A stretch of DNA of 64,000 nt from Anomaloglossus baeobatrachus (GCF_048569485.1 NW_027442056.1:248001-312000), one strand, 5' to 3'; positions 35,771 through 49,478 are shown, counted from the first letter of the stretch. Notes: generated from the sequence alone by a model not told the origin. Numbers and translations: made by a program.

Positions 35771-36890
35771 CTTCTTAACCCAGTTTCCAAAAGCAGAACT
35801 CGATTCACCTGATTCATATTAGCCCGATTAGCGAATTGAAATGAATTTTTATCTAACACACTTTTTACTTGCTTTATTCATCCAAATAGCAAACTCATCA
35901 CCACTCAACTTCACCAACTCTGCTATGTCCCGTGCAGTATCTTGTTGTCAGTCTAATCTAGATCATGTGTAATTGAATGGAATAGATCCCTTTTGGACAA
36001 AGTGGAGTCAGATGCTGCAGTGACCACAGGTGTGAGAGGATCTACAATTGGCATCTGGTGTTATCTCTCTGCTTCCACTCCAAATAAAGTTACCTGTTGT
36101 TACCTGAACGTCAAATACTAAGAATGGGCGGCCTATGAAAGAATTAGTACTTTCATTAAGTATACTAAACCGGCTAATTGGGAATAGACAAACTGTAAAA
36201 AGCCCTCTGAGAAAGCCCCTCTCTAACCTTTGTTAGTAAGCTTTTCTGTAGCCTGCCTGTTGATGTATTTTCGGTTTGAACAGTGCACAACATGAAGAGA
36301 CGGAACACTGGCGGCTTGTCACAATGCCCCCCGATGACATCACAATAGCGCTGCTGCCTAGAAAACAAGCTGCGCAGAAGAAGTTGTTCTTTGGGTGGGA
36401 GGGTGGGCTAGTGGAAGGAGGGGGCAATCTCTTTTTTTCCCGGGTGGTAGGGGGATGACAGGAGAAGGGAAGCGGGTGGTGAGAAAGGTACAGAGGGCAG
36501 GGTTTGGGGGCTGGGAAGGAAAGGGAAAAGATTAGGGTTTGGGGATGATGAAAGGGCTTTCTACGGGTAAGGATGGCAAAGGGTGGCAGTGACGGAAAGT
36601 CAGGCAACCTGTCCTGTCCGTCTTTTTGTATCGTGAATTGGAAAGACTGCAAGGGGGAGGGGAGTTGCTTGCGCCCTAAAGGAGGAGTTATTCAGATTCA
36701 TTGCAGTGGGCGGCGGCTGCAAAACGCACCATTCTTCTTGTTTTTGCTCTGCAAAGCAGCCTTTTCAAGGGTTGGCTTGGGTGACAAAATGTCTTGTGTA
36801 GGCGTGGGTTTGTCTCCCTCTCGCTCTCTCTCCCTAAGATGTGTCCGGCATAGGCCAGGGTGCCACTCGAGGCCCAAACCAATTCTGGTT

Positions 36891-37078
36891 ATCGCTTCTC
36901 GGCCTTTTGGCTAAGATCAAGTGTAGTATCTGTTCTTATCAGTTTAATATCTGATACGTCCCCTATCTGGGGACCATATATTAAATGGATTTTTAGAACA
37001 GGGAGATGGAAAAAGAGCTTGCTCTGTCCACTCCACGCATTGACCTGGTATTGCAGTACCTCCAGGAACGGTGCACCC
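36891..37078 (+). ncRNA. RNU2: U2 snRNA, unit 28
   Basis: Gene and flanks match unit 1. Confidence 0.97.
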
Positions 37079-38198
37079 CTTCTTAACCCAGTTTCCAAAA
37101 GCAGAACTCGATTCACCTGATTCATATTAGCCCGATTAGCGAATTGAAATGAATTTTTATCTAACACACTTTTTACTTGCTTTATTCATCCAAATAGCAA
37201 ACTCATCACCACTCAACTTCACCAACTCTGCTATGTCCCGTGCAGTATCTTGTTGTCAGTCTAATCTAGATCATGTGTAATTGAATGGAATAGATCCCTT
37301 TTGGACAAAGTGGAGTCAGATGCTGCAGTGACCACAGGTGTGAGAGGATCTACAATTGGCATCTGGTGTTATCTCTCTGCTTCCACTCCAAATAAAGTTA
37401 CCTGTTGTTACCTGAACGTCAAATACTAAGAATGGGCGGCCTATGAAAGAATTAGTACTTTCATTAAGTATACTAAACCGGCTAATTGGGAATAGACAAA
37501 CTGTAAAAAGCCCTCTGAGAAAGCCCCTCTCTAACCTTTGTTAGTAAGCTTTTCTGTAGCCTGCCTGTTGATGTATTTTCGGTTTGAACAGTGCACAACA
37601 TGAAGAGACGGAACACTGGCGGCTTGTCACAATGCCCCCCGATGACATCACAATAGCGCTGCTGCCTAGAAAACAAGCTGCGCAGAAGAAGTTGTTCTTT
37701 GGGTGGGAGGGTGGGCTAGTGGAAGGAGGGGGCAATCTCTTTTTTTCCCGGGTGGTAGGGGGATGACAGGAGAAGGGAAGCGGGTGGTGAGAAAGGTACA
37801 GAGGGCAGGGTTTGGGGGCTGGGAAGGAAAGGGAAAAGATTAGGGTTTGGGGATGATGAAAGGGCTTTCTACGGGTAAGGATGGCAAAGGGTGGCAGTGA
37901 CGGAAAGTCAGGCAACCTGTCCTGTCCGTCTTTTTGTATCGTGAATTGGAAAGACTGCAAGGGGGAGGGGAGTTGCTTGCGCCCTAAAGGAGGAGTTATT
38001 CAGATTCATTGCAGTGGGCGGCGGCTGCAAAACGCACCATTCTTCTTGTTTTTGCTCTGCAAAGCAGCCTTTTCAAGGGTTGGCTTGGGTGACAAAATGT
38101 CTTGTGTAGGCGTGGGTTTGTCTCCCTCTCGCTCTCTCTCCCTAAGATGTGTCCGGCATAGGCCAGGGTGCCACTCGAGGCCCAAACCAATTCTGGTT

Positions 38199-38386
38199 AT
38201 CGCTTCTCGGCCTTTTGGCTAAGATCAAGTGTAGTATCTGTTCTTATCAGTTTAATATCTGATACGTCCCCTATCTGGGGACCATATATTAAATGGATTT
38301 TTAGAACAGGGAGATGGAAAAAGAGCTTGCTCTGTCCACTCCACGCATTGACCTGGTATTGCAGTACCTCCAGGAACGGTGCACCC
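38199..38386 (+). ncRNA. RNU2: U2 snRNA, unit 29
   Basis: Gene and flanks match unit 1. Confidence 0.97.
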
Positions 38387-39506
38387 CTTCTTAACCCAGT
38401 TTCCAAAAGCAGAACTCGATTCACCTGATTCATATTAGCCCGATTAGCGAATTGAAATGAATTTTTATCTAACACACTTTTTACTTGCTTTATTCATCCA
38501 AATAGCAAACTCATCACCACTCAACTTCACCAACTCTGCTATGTCCCGTGCAGTATCTTGTTGTCAGTCTAATCTAGATCATGTGTAATTGAATGGAATA
38601 GATCCCTTTTGGACAAAGTGGAGTCAGATGCTGCAGTGACCACAGGTGTGAGAGGATCTACAATTGGCATCTGGTGTTATCTCTCTGCTTCCACTCCAAA
38701 TAAAGTTACCTGTTGTTACCTGAACGTCAAATACTAAGAATGGGCGGCCTATGAAAGAATTAGTACTTTCATTAAGTATACTAAACCGGCTAATTGGGAA
38801 TAGACAAACTGTAAAAAGCCCTCTGAGAAAGCCCCTCTCTAACCTTTGTTAGTAAGCTTTTCTGTAGCCTGCCTGTTGATGTATTTTCGGTTTGAACAGT
38901 GCACAACATGAAGAGACGGAACACTGGCGGCTTGTCACAATGCCCCCCGATGACATCACAATAGCGCTGCTGCCTAGAAAACAAGCTGCGCAGAAGAAGT
39001 TGTTCTTTGGGTGGGAGGGTGGGCTAGTGGAAGGAGGGGGCAATCTCTTTTTTTCCCGGGTGGTAGGGGGATGACAGGAGAAGGGAAGCGGGTGGTGAGA
39101 AAGGTACAGAGGGCAGGGTTTGGGGGCTGGGAAGGAAAGGGAAAAGATTAGGGTTTGGGGATGATGAAAGGGCTTTCTACGGGTAAGGATGGCAAAGGGT
39201 GGCAGTGACGGAAAGTCAGGCAACCTGTCCTGTCCGTCTTTTTGTATCGTGAATTGGAAAGACTGCAAGGGGGAGGGGAGTTGCTTGCGCCCTAAAGGAG
39301 GAGTTATTCAGATTCATTGCAGTGGGCGGCGGCTGCAAAACGCACCATTCTTCTTGTTTTTGCTCTGCAAAGCAGCCTTTTCAAGGGTTGGCTTGGGTGA
39401 CAAAATGTCTTGTGTAGGCGTGGGTTTGTCTCCCTCTCGCTCTCTCTCCCTAAGATGTGTCCGGCATAGGCCAGGGTGCCACTCGAGGCCCAAACCAATT
39501 CTGGTT

Positions 39507-39694
39507 ATCGCTTCTCGGCCTTTTGGCTAAGATCAAGTGTAGTATCTGTTCTTATCAGTTTAATATCTGATACGTCCCCTATCTGGGGACCATATATTAA
39601 ATGGATTTTTAGAACAGGGAGATGGAAAAAGAGCTTGCTCTGTCCACTCCACGCATTGACCTGGTATTGCAGTACCTCCAGGAACGGTGCACCC
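39507..39694 (+). ncRNA. RNU2: U2 snRNA, unit 30
   Basis: Gene and flanks match unit 1. Confidence 0.97.
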
Positions 39695-40814
39695 CTTCTT
39701 AACCCAGTTTCCAAAAGCAGAACTCGATTCACCTGATTCATATTAGCCCGATTAGCGAATTGAAATGAATTTTTATCTAACACACTTTTTACTTGCTTTA
39801 TTCATCCAAATAGCAAACTCATCACCACTCAACTTCACCAACTCTGCTATGTCCCGTGCAGTATCTTGTTGTCAGTCTAATCTAGATCATGTGTAATTGA
39901 ATGGAATAGATCCCTTTTGGACAAAGTGGAGTCAGATGCTGCAGTGACCACAGGTGTGAGAGGATCTACAATTGGCATCTGGTGTTATCTCTCTGCTTCC
40001 ACTCCAAATAAAGTTACCTGTTGTTACCTGAACGTCAAATACTAAGAATGGGCGGCCTATGAAAGAATTAGTACTTTCATTAAGTATACTAAACCGGCTA
40101 ATTGGGAATAGACAAACTGTAAAAAGCCCTCTGAGAAAGCCCCTCTCTAACCTTTGTTAGTAAGCTTTTCTGTAGCCTGCCTGTTGATGTATTTTCGGTT
40201 TGAACAGTGCACAACATGAAGAGACGGAACACTGGCGGCTTGTCACAATGCCCCCCGATGACATCACAATAGCGCTGCTGCCTAGAAAACAAGCTGCGCA
40301 GAAGAAGTTGTTCTTTGGGTGGGAGGGTGGGCTAGTGGAAGGAGGGGGCAATCTCTTTTTTTCCCGGGTGGTAGGGGGATGACAGGAGAAGGGAAGCGGG
40401 TGGTGAGAAAGGTACAGAGGGCAGGGTTTGGGGGCTGGGAAGGAAAGGGAAAAGATTAGGGTTTGGGGATGATGAAAGGGCTTTCTACGGGTAAGGATGG
40501 CAAAGGGTGGCAGTGACGGAAAGTCAGGCAACCTGTCCTGTCCGTCTTTTTGTATCGTGAATTGGAAAGACTGCAAGGGGGAGGGGAGTTGCTTGCGCCC
40601 TAAAGGAGGAGTTATTCAGATTCATTGCAGTGGGCGGCGGCTGCAAAACGCACCATTCTTCTTGTTTTTGCTCTGCAAAGCAGCCTTTTCAAGGGTTGGC
40701 TTGGGTGACAAAATGTCTTGTGTAGGCGTGGGTTTGTCTCCCTCTCGCTCTCTCTCCCTAAGATGTGTCCGGCATAGGCCAGGGTGCCACTCGAGGCCCA
40801 AACCAATTCTGGTT

Positions 40815-41002
40815 ATCGCTTCTCGGCCTTTTGGCTAAGATCAAGTGTAGTATCTGTTCTTATCAGTTTAATATCTGATACGTCCCCTATCTGGGGACCA
40901 TATATTAAATGGATTTTTAGAACAGGGAGATGGAAAAAGAGCTTGCTCTGTCCACTCCACGCATTGACCTGGTATTGCAGTACCTCCAGGAACGGTGCAC
41001 CC
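40815..41002 (+). ncRNA. RNU2: U2 snRNA, unit 31
   Basis: Gene matches unit 1; it is the last of 16 consecutive uninterrupted copies. Confidence 0.97.
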
Positions 41003-42165
41003 CTTCTTAACCCAGTTTCCAAAAGCAGAACTCGATTCACCTGATTCATATTAGCCCGATTAGCGAATTGAAATGAATTTTTATCTAACACACTTTTTAC
41101 TTGCTTTATTCATCCAAATAGCAAACTCATCACCACTCAACTTCACCAACTCTGCTATGTCCCGTGCAGTATCTTGTTGTCAGTCTAATCTAGATCATGT
41201 GTAATTGAATGGAATAGATCCCTTTTGGACAAAGTGGAGTCAGATGCTGCAGTGACCACAGGTGTGAGAGGATCTACAATTGGCATCTGGTGTTATCTCT
41301 CTGCTTCCACTCCAAATAAAGTTACCTGTTGTTACCTGAACGTCAAATACTAAGAATGGGCGGCCTATGAAAGAATTAGTACTTTCATTAAGTATACTAA
41401 ACCGGCTAATTGGGAATAGACAAACTGTAAAAAGCCCTCTGAGAAAGCCCCTCTCTAACCTTTGTTAGTAAGCTTTTCTGTAGCCTGCCTGTTGATGTAT
41501 TTTCGGTTTGAACAGTGCACAACATGAAGAGACGGAACACTGGCGGCTTGTCACAATGCCCCCCGATGACATCACAATAGCGCTGCTGCCTAGAAAACAA
41601 GCTGCGCAGAAGAAGTTGTTCTTTGGGTGGGAGGGTGGGCTAGTGGAAGGAGGGGGCAATCTCTTTTTTTCCCGGGTGGTAGGGGGATGACAGGAGAAGG
41701 GAAGCGGGTGGTGAGAAAGGTACAGAGGGCAGGGTTTGGGGGCTGGGAAGGAAAGGGAAAAGATTAGGGTTTGGGGATGATGAAAGGGCTTTCTACGGGT
41801 AAGGATGGCAAAGGGTGGCAGTGACGGAAAGTCAGGCAACCTGTCCTGTCCGTCTTTTTGTATCGTGAATTGGAAAGACTGCAAGGGGGAGGGGAGTTGC
41901 TTGTGCCCTAAAGGAGGAGTTATTCAGATTCATTGCAGTGGGCGGCGGCTGCAAAACGCACCATTCTTCTTGTTTTTGCTCTGCAAAGCAGCCTTTTCAA
42001 GGGTTGGCTTGGGTGACAAAATGTCTTGTGTAGGCGTGGGTTTGTCTCCCTCTCGCTCTCTCTCCCTAAGATGTGTCCGGCATAGGCCAGGGTGCCACTC
42101 GAGGCCCAAACCAATTCTGGTTATCGCTTCTCGGCCTTTTGGCTAAGATCAAGTGTAGTATCTGT

Positions 42166-42975
42166 GAGGCTCGGCAGATGCAATGCACACTGGAAGGTTG
42201 CGCTTGCTAGTACTCTTGATGTATAGTATATTCATCTAGAGGAAAACATGGCCCTTCCAGGATCGAGGCTATTAGACTGAGTAAGTGTGGGGGCTATGGT
42301 GCAATGTGCCCCAGGACTGACGACCCTGGAGTGAGTCTGAGCTTGCTGGCTTGGGACCCCGGCGAGCCTTGGGCTCTGTAGCACACCGTACCTTGCCCTT
42401 TCATACTTTCTGAGCATATTGCTCTATCCCGGCCTTCTGGCTAGGAAGGGAAATTTTTATAATCATGGTCGGAGGTCCGTTCAGCTTTGGGCTGAGAAAC
42501 CAACACCCGGTTGGAGGTCCGGGTCAGCTTCGGCTGAGAAACCAACACCCGGTTGGAGGTCTGGGTCAGCTTCGGCTGAGAAACCAACACCCGGTTGGAG
42601 GTCTGGGTCAGCTTCGGCTGAGAAACCAACACCCGGTTGGAGGTCCGGTTAGCCTTGGGCTGAGAAACCAACACCGGTTGACGGTCCGGGCAGTTTCGGC
42701 TGCGAAACCAACAACTAGTAGCTCTCTACTCCACTTGGGTAAGATGCCTGGGTGGACGCTGGGAGCAACGACAAGGCTCAACCAGGCTTCGGCTTGGGGG
42801 AGCACCGAAGATCCCTGACCCTTGCTGTGGCCTTCTGGCTCGGAGGGACGGGGTTGATTTTTGGGGACCCTCTCCTCACGGAGGGGTCCACACGAATCCT
42901 AGCCTTTGCACTGTTTTTGGTGTGACTTCGGTCATGCATTTTTTGCGGTGCTTTGGAAAGCTTCATTAAATCAAA
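42166..42975 (+). mobile_element. U2-targeted short retroelement, copy B (810 bp, 5'-truncated)
   Basis: It belongs to the same family as copy A. The first bases, GAGGCTCGGC, have no match in the other copies; homology begins about 60 bp into the family sequence at ATGCAATGCACAC. The 5' hairpin segment is therefore missing, while the 3' end TTCATTAAATCAAA is intact. Truncation, extra 5' bases and a target-site duplication together are typical of target-primed reverse transcription. Its longer minisatellite makes it slightly longer than copy A in spite of the missing end. Confidence 0.8.
42464..42713 (+). repeat. 42-bp minisatellite in copy B, 6 units
   Basis: Five 42-bp units start at 42464, 42506, 42548, 42590 and 42632, then a 40-bp degenerate unit starts at 42674. 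Units 2 to 4 carry the TCAGC-TTCG-GCTGA hairpin. Confidence 0.92.
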
Positions 42976-44246
42976 ATCTGTTCTTATCAGTTTAATATCT
43001 GATACGTCCCCTATCTGGGGACCATATATTAAATGGATTTTTAGAACAGGGAGATGGAAAAAGAGCTTGCTCTGTCCACTCCACGCATTGACCTGGTATT
43101 GCAGTACCTCCAGGAACGGTGCACCCCTTCTTAACCCAGTTTCCAAAAGCAGAACTCGATTCACCTGATTCATATTAGCCCGATTAGCGAATTGAAATGA
43201 ATTTTTATCTAACACACTTTTTACTTGCTTTATTCATCCAAATAGCAAACTCATCACCACTCAACTTCACCAACTCTGCTATGTCCCGTGCAGTATCTTG
43301 TTGTCAGTCTAATCTAGATCATGTGTAATTGAATGGAATAGATCCCTTTTGGACAAAGTGGAGTCAGATGCTGCAGTGACCACAGGTGTGAGAGGATCTA
43401 CAATTGGCATCTGGTGTTATCTCTCTGCTTCCACTCCAAATAAAGTTACCTGTTGTTACCTGAACGTCAAATACTAAGAATGGGCGGCCTATGAAAGAAT
43501 TAGTACTTTCATTAAGTATACTAAACCGGCTAATTGGGAATAGACAAACTGTAAAAAGCCCTCTGAGAAAGCCCCTCTCTAACCTTTGTTAGTAAGCTTT
43601 TCTGTAGCCTGCCTGTTGATGTATTTTCGGTTTGAACAGTGCACAACATGAAGAGACGGAACACTGGCGGCTTGTCACAATGCCCCCCGATGACATCACA
43701 ATAGCGCTGCTGCCTAGAAAACAAGCTGCGCAGAAGAAGTTGTTCTTTGGGTGGGAGGGTGGGCTAGTGGAAGGAGGGGGCAATCTCTTTTTTTCCCGGG
43801 TGGTAGGGGGATGACAGGAGAAGGGAAGCGGGTGGTGAGAAAGGTACAGAGGGCAGGGTTTGGGGGCTGGGAAGGAAAGGGAAAAGATTAGGGTTTGGGG
43901 ATGATGAAAGGGCTTTCTACGGGTAAGGATGGCAAAGGGTGGCAGTGACGGAAAGTCAGGCAACCTGTCCTGTCCGTCTTTTTGTATCGTGAATTGGAAA
44001 GACTGCAAGGGGGAGGGGAGTTGCTTGCGCCCTAAAGGAGGAGTTATTCAGATTCATTGCAGTGGGCGGCGGCTGCAAAACGCACCATTCTTCTTGTTTT
44101 TGCTCTGCAAAGCAGCCTTTTCAAGGGTTGGCTTGGGTGACAAAATGTCTTGTGTAGGCGTGGGTTTGTCTCCCTCTCGCTCTCTCTCCCTAAGATGTGT
44201 CCGGCATAGGCCAGGGTGCCACTCGAGGCCCAAACCAATTCTGGTT

Positions 44247-44434
44247 ATCGCTTCTCGGCCTTTTGGCTAAGATCAAGTGTAGTATCTGTTCTTATCAGTT
44301 TAATATCTGATACGTCCCCTATCTGGGGACCATATATTAAATGGATTTTTAGAACAGGGAGATGGAAAAAGAGCTTGCTCTGTCCACTCCACGCATTGAC
44401 CTGGTATTGCAGTACCTCCAGGAACGGTGCACCC
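44247..44434 (+). ncRNA. RNU2: U2 snRNA, unit 33
   Basis: Gene and flanks match unit 1; normal spacing after the split unit 32. Confidence 0.97.
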
Positions 44435-45554
44435 CTTCTTAACCCAGTTTCCAAAAGCAGAACTCGATTCACCTGATTCATATTAGCCCGATTAGCGAAT
44501 TGAAATGAATTTTTATCTAACACACTTTTTACTTGCTTTATTCATCCAAATAGCAAACTCATCACCACTCAACTTCACCAACTCTGCTATGTCCCGTGCA
44601 GTATCTTGTTGTCAGTCTAATCTAGATCATGTGTAATTGAATGGAATAGATCCCTTTTGGACAAAGTGGAGTCAGATGCTGCAGTGACCACAGGTGTGAG
44701 AGGATCTACAATTGGCATCTGGTGTTATCTCTCTGCTTCCACTCCAAATAAAGTTACCTGTTGTTACCTGAACGTCAAATACTAAGAATGGGCGGCCTAT
44801 GAAAGAATTAGTACTTTCATTAAGTATACTAAACCGGCTAATTGGGAATAGACAAACTGTAAAAAGCCCTCTGAGAAAGCCCCTCTCTAACCTTTGTTAG
44901 TAAGCTTTTCTGTAGCCTGCCTGTTGATGTATTTTCGGTTTGAACAGTGCACAACATGAAGAGACGGAACACTGGCGGCTTGTCACAATGCCCCCCGATG
45001 ACATCACAATAGCGCTGCTGCCTAGAAAACAAGCTGCGCAGAAGAAGTTGTTCTTTGGGTGGGAGGGTGGGCTAGTGGAAGGAGGGGGCAATCTCTTTTT
45101 TTCCCGGGTGGTAGGGGGATGACAGGAGAAGGGAAGCGGGTGGTGAGAAAGGTACAGAGGGCAGGGTTTGGGGGCTGGGAAGGAAAGGGAAAAGATTAGG
45201 GTTTGGGGATGATGAAAGGGCTTTCTACGGGTAAGGATGGCAAAGGGTGGCAGTGACGGAAAGTCAGGCAACCTGTCCTGTCCGTCTTTTTGTATCGTGA
45301 ATTGGAAAGACTGCAAGGGGGAGGGGAGTTGCTTGCGCCCTAAAGGAGGAGTTATTCAGATTCATTGCAGTGGGCGGCGGCTGCAAAACGCACCATTCTT
45401 CTTGTTTTTGCTCTGCAAAGCAGCCTTTTCAAGGGTTGGCTTGGGTGACAAAATGTCTTGTGTAGGCGTGGGTTTGTCTCCCTCTCGCTCTCTCTCCCTA
45501 AGATGTGTCCGGCATAGGCCAGGGTGCCACTCGAGGCCCAAACCAATTCTGGTT

Positions 45555-45742
45555 ATCGCTTCTCGGCCTTTTGGCTAAGATCAAGTGTAGTATCTGTTCT
45601 TATCAGTTTAATATCTGATACGTCCCCTATCTGGGGACCATATATTAAATGGATTTTTAGAACAGGGAGATGGAAAAAGAGCTTGCTCTGTCCACTCCAC
45701 GCATTGACCTGGTATTGCAGTACCTCCAGGAACGGTGCACCC
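45555..45742 (+). ncRNA. RNU2: U2 snRNA, unit 34
   Basis: Gene matches unit 1. G to A at 45906 in the downstream spacer. Confidence 0.97.
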
Positions 45743-46862
45743 CTTCTTAACCCAGTTTCCAAAAGCAGAACTCGATTCACCTGATTCATATTAGCCCGAT
45801 TAGCGAATTGAAATGAATTTTTATCTAACACACTTTTTACTTGCTTTATTCATCCAAATAGCAAACTCATCACCACTCAACTTCACCAACTCTGCTATGT
45901 CCCGTACAGTATCTTGTTGTCAGTCTAATCTAGATCATGTGTAATTGAATGGAATAGATCCCTTTTGGACAAAGTGGAGTCAGATGCTGCAGTGACCACA
46001 GGTGTGAGAGGATCTACAATTGGCATCTGGTGTTATCTCTCTGCTTCCACTCCAAATAAAGTTACCTGTTGTTACCTGAACGTCAAATACTAAGAATGGG
46101 CGGCCTATGAAAGAATTAGTACTTTCATTAAGTATACTAAACCGGCTAATTGGGAATAGACAAACTGTAAAAAGCCCTCTGAGAAAGCCCCTCTCTAACC
46201 TTTGTTAGTAAGCTTTTCTGTAGCCTGCCTGTTGATGTATTTTCGGTTTGAACAGTGCACAACATGAAGAGACGGAACACTGGCGGCTTGTCACAATGCC
46301 CCCCGATGACATCACAATAGCGCTGCTGCCTAGAAAACAAGCTGCGCAGAAGAAGTTGTTCTTTGGGTGGGAGGGTGGGCTAGTGGAAGGAGGGGGCAAT
46401 CTCTTTTTTTCCCGGGTGGTAGGGGGATGACAGGAGAAGGGAAGCGGGTGGTGAGAAAGGTACAGAGGGCAGGGTTTGGGGGCTGGGAAGGAAAGGGAAA
46501 AGATTAGGGTTTGGGGATGATGAAAGGGCTTTCTACGGGTAAGGATGGCAAAGGGTGGCAGTGACGGAAAGTCAGGCAACCTGTCCTGTCCGTCTTTTTG
46601 TATCGTGAATTGGAAAGACTGCAAGGGGGAGGGGAGTTGCTTGCGCCCTAAAGGAGGAGTTATTCAGATTCATTGCAGTGGGCGGCGGCTGCAAAACGCA
46701 CCATTCTTCTTGTTTTTGCTCTGCAAAGCAGCCTTTTCAAGGGTTGGCTTGGGTGACAAAATGTCTTGTGTAGGCGTGGGTTTGTCTCCCTCTCGCTCTC
46801 TCTCCCTAAGATGTGTCCGGCATAGGCCAGGGTGCCACTCGAGGCCCAAACCAATTCTGGTT

Positions 46863-47050
46863 ATCGCTTCTCGGCCTTTTGGCTAAGATCAAGTGTAGTA
46901 TCTGTTCTTATCAGTTTAATATCTGATACGTCCCCTATCTGGGGACCATATATTAAATGGATTTTTAGAACAGGGAGATGGAAAAAGAGCTTGCTCTGTC
47001 CACTCCACGCATTGACCTGGTATTGCAGTACCTCCAGGAACGGTGCACCC
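46863..47050 (+). ncRNA. RNU2: U2 snRNA, unit 35
   Basis: Gene and flanks match unit 1. Confidence 0.97.
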
Positions 47051-48170
47051 CTTCTTAACCCAGTTTCCAAAAGCAGAACTCGATTCACCTGATTCATATT
47101 AGCCCGATTAGCGAATTGAAATGAATTTTTATCTAACACACTTTTTACTTGCTTTATTCATCCAAATAGCAAACTCATCACCACTCAACTTCACCAACTC
47201 TGCTATGTCCCGTGCAGTATCTTGTTGTCAGTCTAATCTAGATCATGTGTAATTGAATGGAATAGATCCCTTTTGGACAAAGTGGAGTCAGATGCTGCAG
47301 TGACCACAGGTGTGAGAGGATCTACAATTGGCATCTGGTGTTATCTCTCTGCTTCCACTCCAAATAAAGTTACCTGTTGTTACCTGAACGTCAAATACTA
47401 AGAATGGGCGGCCTATGAAAGAATTAGTACTTTCATTAAGTATACTAAACCGGCTAATTGGGAATAGACAAACTGTAAAAAGCCCTCTGAGAAAGCCCCT
47501 CTCTAACCTTTGTTAGTAAGCTTTTCTGTAGCCTGCCTGTTGATGTATTTTCGGTTTGAACAGTGCACAACATGAAGAGACGGAACACTGGCGGCTTGTC
47601 ACAATGCCCCCCGATGACATCACAATAGCGCTGCTGCCTAGAAAACAAGCTGCGCAGAAGAAGTTGTTCTTTGGGTGGGAGGGTGGGCTAGTGGAAGGAG
47701 GGGGCAATCTCTTTTTTTCCCGGGTGGTAGGGGGATGACAGGAGAAGGGAAGCGGGTGGTGAGAAAGGTACAGAGGGCAGGGTTTGGGGGCTGGGAAGGA
47801 AAGGGAAAAGATTAGGGTTTGGGGATGATGAAAGGGCTTTCTACGGGTAAGGATGGCAAAGGGTGGCAGTGACGGAAAGTCAGGCAACCTGTCCTGTCCG
47901 TCTTTTTGTATCGTGAATTGGAAAGACTGCAAGGGGGAGGGGAGTTGCTTGCGCCCTAAAGGAGGAGTTATTCAGATTCATTGCAGTGGGCGGCGGCTGC
48001 AAAACGCACCATTCTTCTTGTTTTTGCTCTGCAAAGCAGCCTTTTCAAGGGTTGGCTTGGGTGACAAAATGTCTTGTGTAGGCGTGGGTTTGTCTCCCTC
48101 TCGCTCTCTCTCCCTAAGATGTGTCCGGCATAGGCCAGGGTGCCACTCGAGGCCCAAACCAATTCTGGTT

Positions 48171-48358
48171 ATCGCTTCTCGGCCTTTTGGCTAAGATCAA
48201 GTGTAGTATCTGTTCTTATCAGTTTAATATCTGATACGTCCCCTATCTGGGGACCATATATTAAATGGATTTTTAGAACAGGGAGATGGAAAAAGAGCTT
48301 GCTCTGTCCACTCCACGCATTGACCTGGTATTGCAGTACCTCCAGGAACGGTGCACCC
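48171..48358 (+). ncRNA. RNU2: U2 snRNA, unit 36
   Basis: Gene and flanks match unit 1. Confidence 0.97.
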
Positions 48359-49478
48359 CTTCTTAACCCAGTTTCCAAAAGCAGAACTCGATTCACCTGA
48401 TTCATATTAGCCCGATTAGCGAATTGAAATGAATTTTTATCTAACACACTTTTTACTTGCTTTATTCATCCAAATAGCAAACTCATCACCACTCAACTTC
48501 ACCAACTCTGCTATGTCCCGTGCAGTATCTTGTTGTCAGTCTAATCTAGATCATGTGTAATTGAATGGAATAGATCCCTTTTGGACAAAGTGGAGTCAGA
48601 TGCTGCAGTGACCACAGGTGTGAGAGGATCTACAATTGGCATCTGGTGTTATCTCTCTGCTTCCACTCCAAATAAAGTTACCTGTTGTTACCTGAACGTC
48701 AAATACTAAGAATGGGCGGCCTATGAAAGAATTAGTACTTTCATTAAGTATACTAAACCGGCTAATTGGGAATAGACAAACTGTAAAAAGCCCTCTGAGA
48801 AAGCCCCTCTCTAACCTTTGTTAGTAAGCTTTTCTGTAGCCTGCCTGTTGATGTATTTTCGGTTTGAACAGTGCACAACATGAAGAGACGGAACACTGGC
48901 GGCTTGTCACAATGCCCCCCGATGACATCACAATAGCGCTGCTGCCTAGAAAACAAGCTGCGCAGAAGAAGTTGTTCTTTGGGTGGGAGGGTGGGCTAGT
49001 GGAAGGAGGGGGCAATCTCTTTTTTTCCCGGGTGGTAGGGGGATGACAGGAGAAGGGAAGCGGGTGGTGAGAAAGGTACAGAGGGCAGGGTTTGGGGGCT
49101 GGGAAGGAAAGGGAAAAGATTAGGGTTTGGGGATGATGAAAGGGCTTTCTACGGGTAAGGATGGCAAAGGGTGGCAGTGACGGAAAGTCAGGCAACCTGT
49201 CCTGTCCGTCTTTTTGTATCGTGAATTGGAAAGACTGCAAGGGGGAGGGGAGTTGCTTGCGCCCTAAAGGAGGAGTTATTCAGATTCATTGCAGTGGGCG
49301 GCGGCTGCAAAACGCACCATTCTTCTTGTTTTTGCTCTGCAAAGCAGCCTTTTCAAGGGTTGGCTTGGGTGACAAAATGTCTTGTGTAGGCGTGGGTTTG
49401 TCTCCCTCTCGCTCTCTCTCCCTAAGATGTGTCCGGCATAGGGCAGGGTGCCACTCGAGGCCCAAACCAATTCTGGTT

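Larger units (their letters stand above)
42123..43126 (+). pseudogene. RNU2: U2 snRNA gene split by insertion, unit 32
   Basis: The left part keeps U2 nt 1-43 (42123-42165) and the right part resumes at nt 38 (42976-43126), so ATCTGT is present on both sides as a 6-bp target-site duplication. The upstream spacer carries C to T at 41904. Confidence 0.96.

Noticed and set aside
42464-42713. CRISPR-like appearance of the 42-bp repeats
   Set aside because: The repeats adjoin directly without unique spacers, and the context is a eukaryotic snRNA array.
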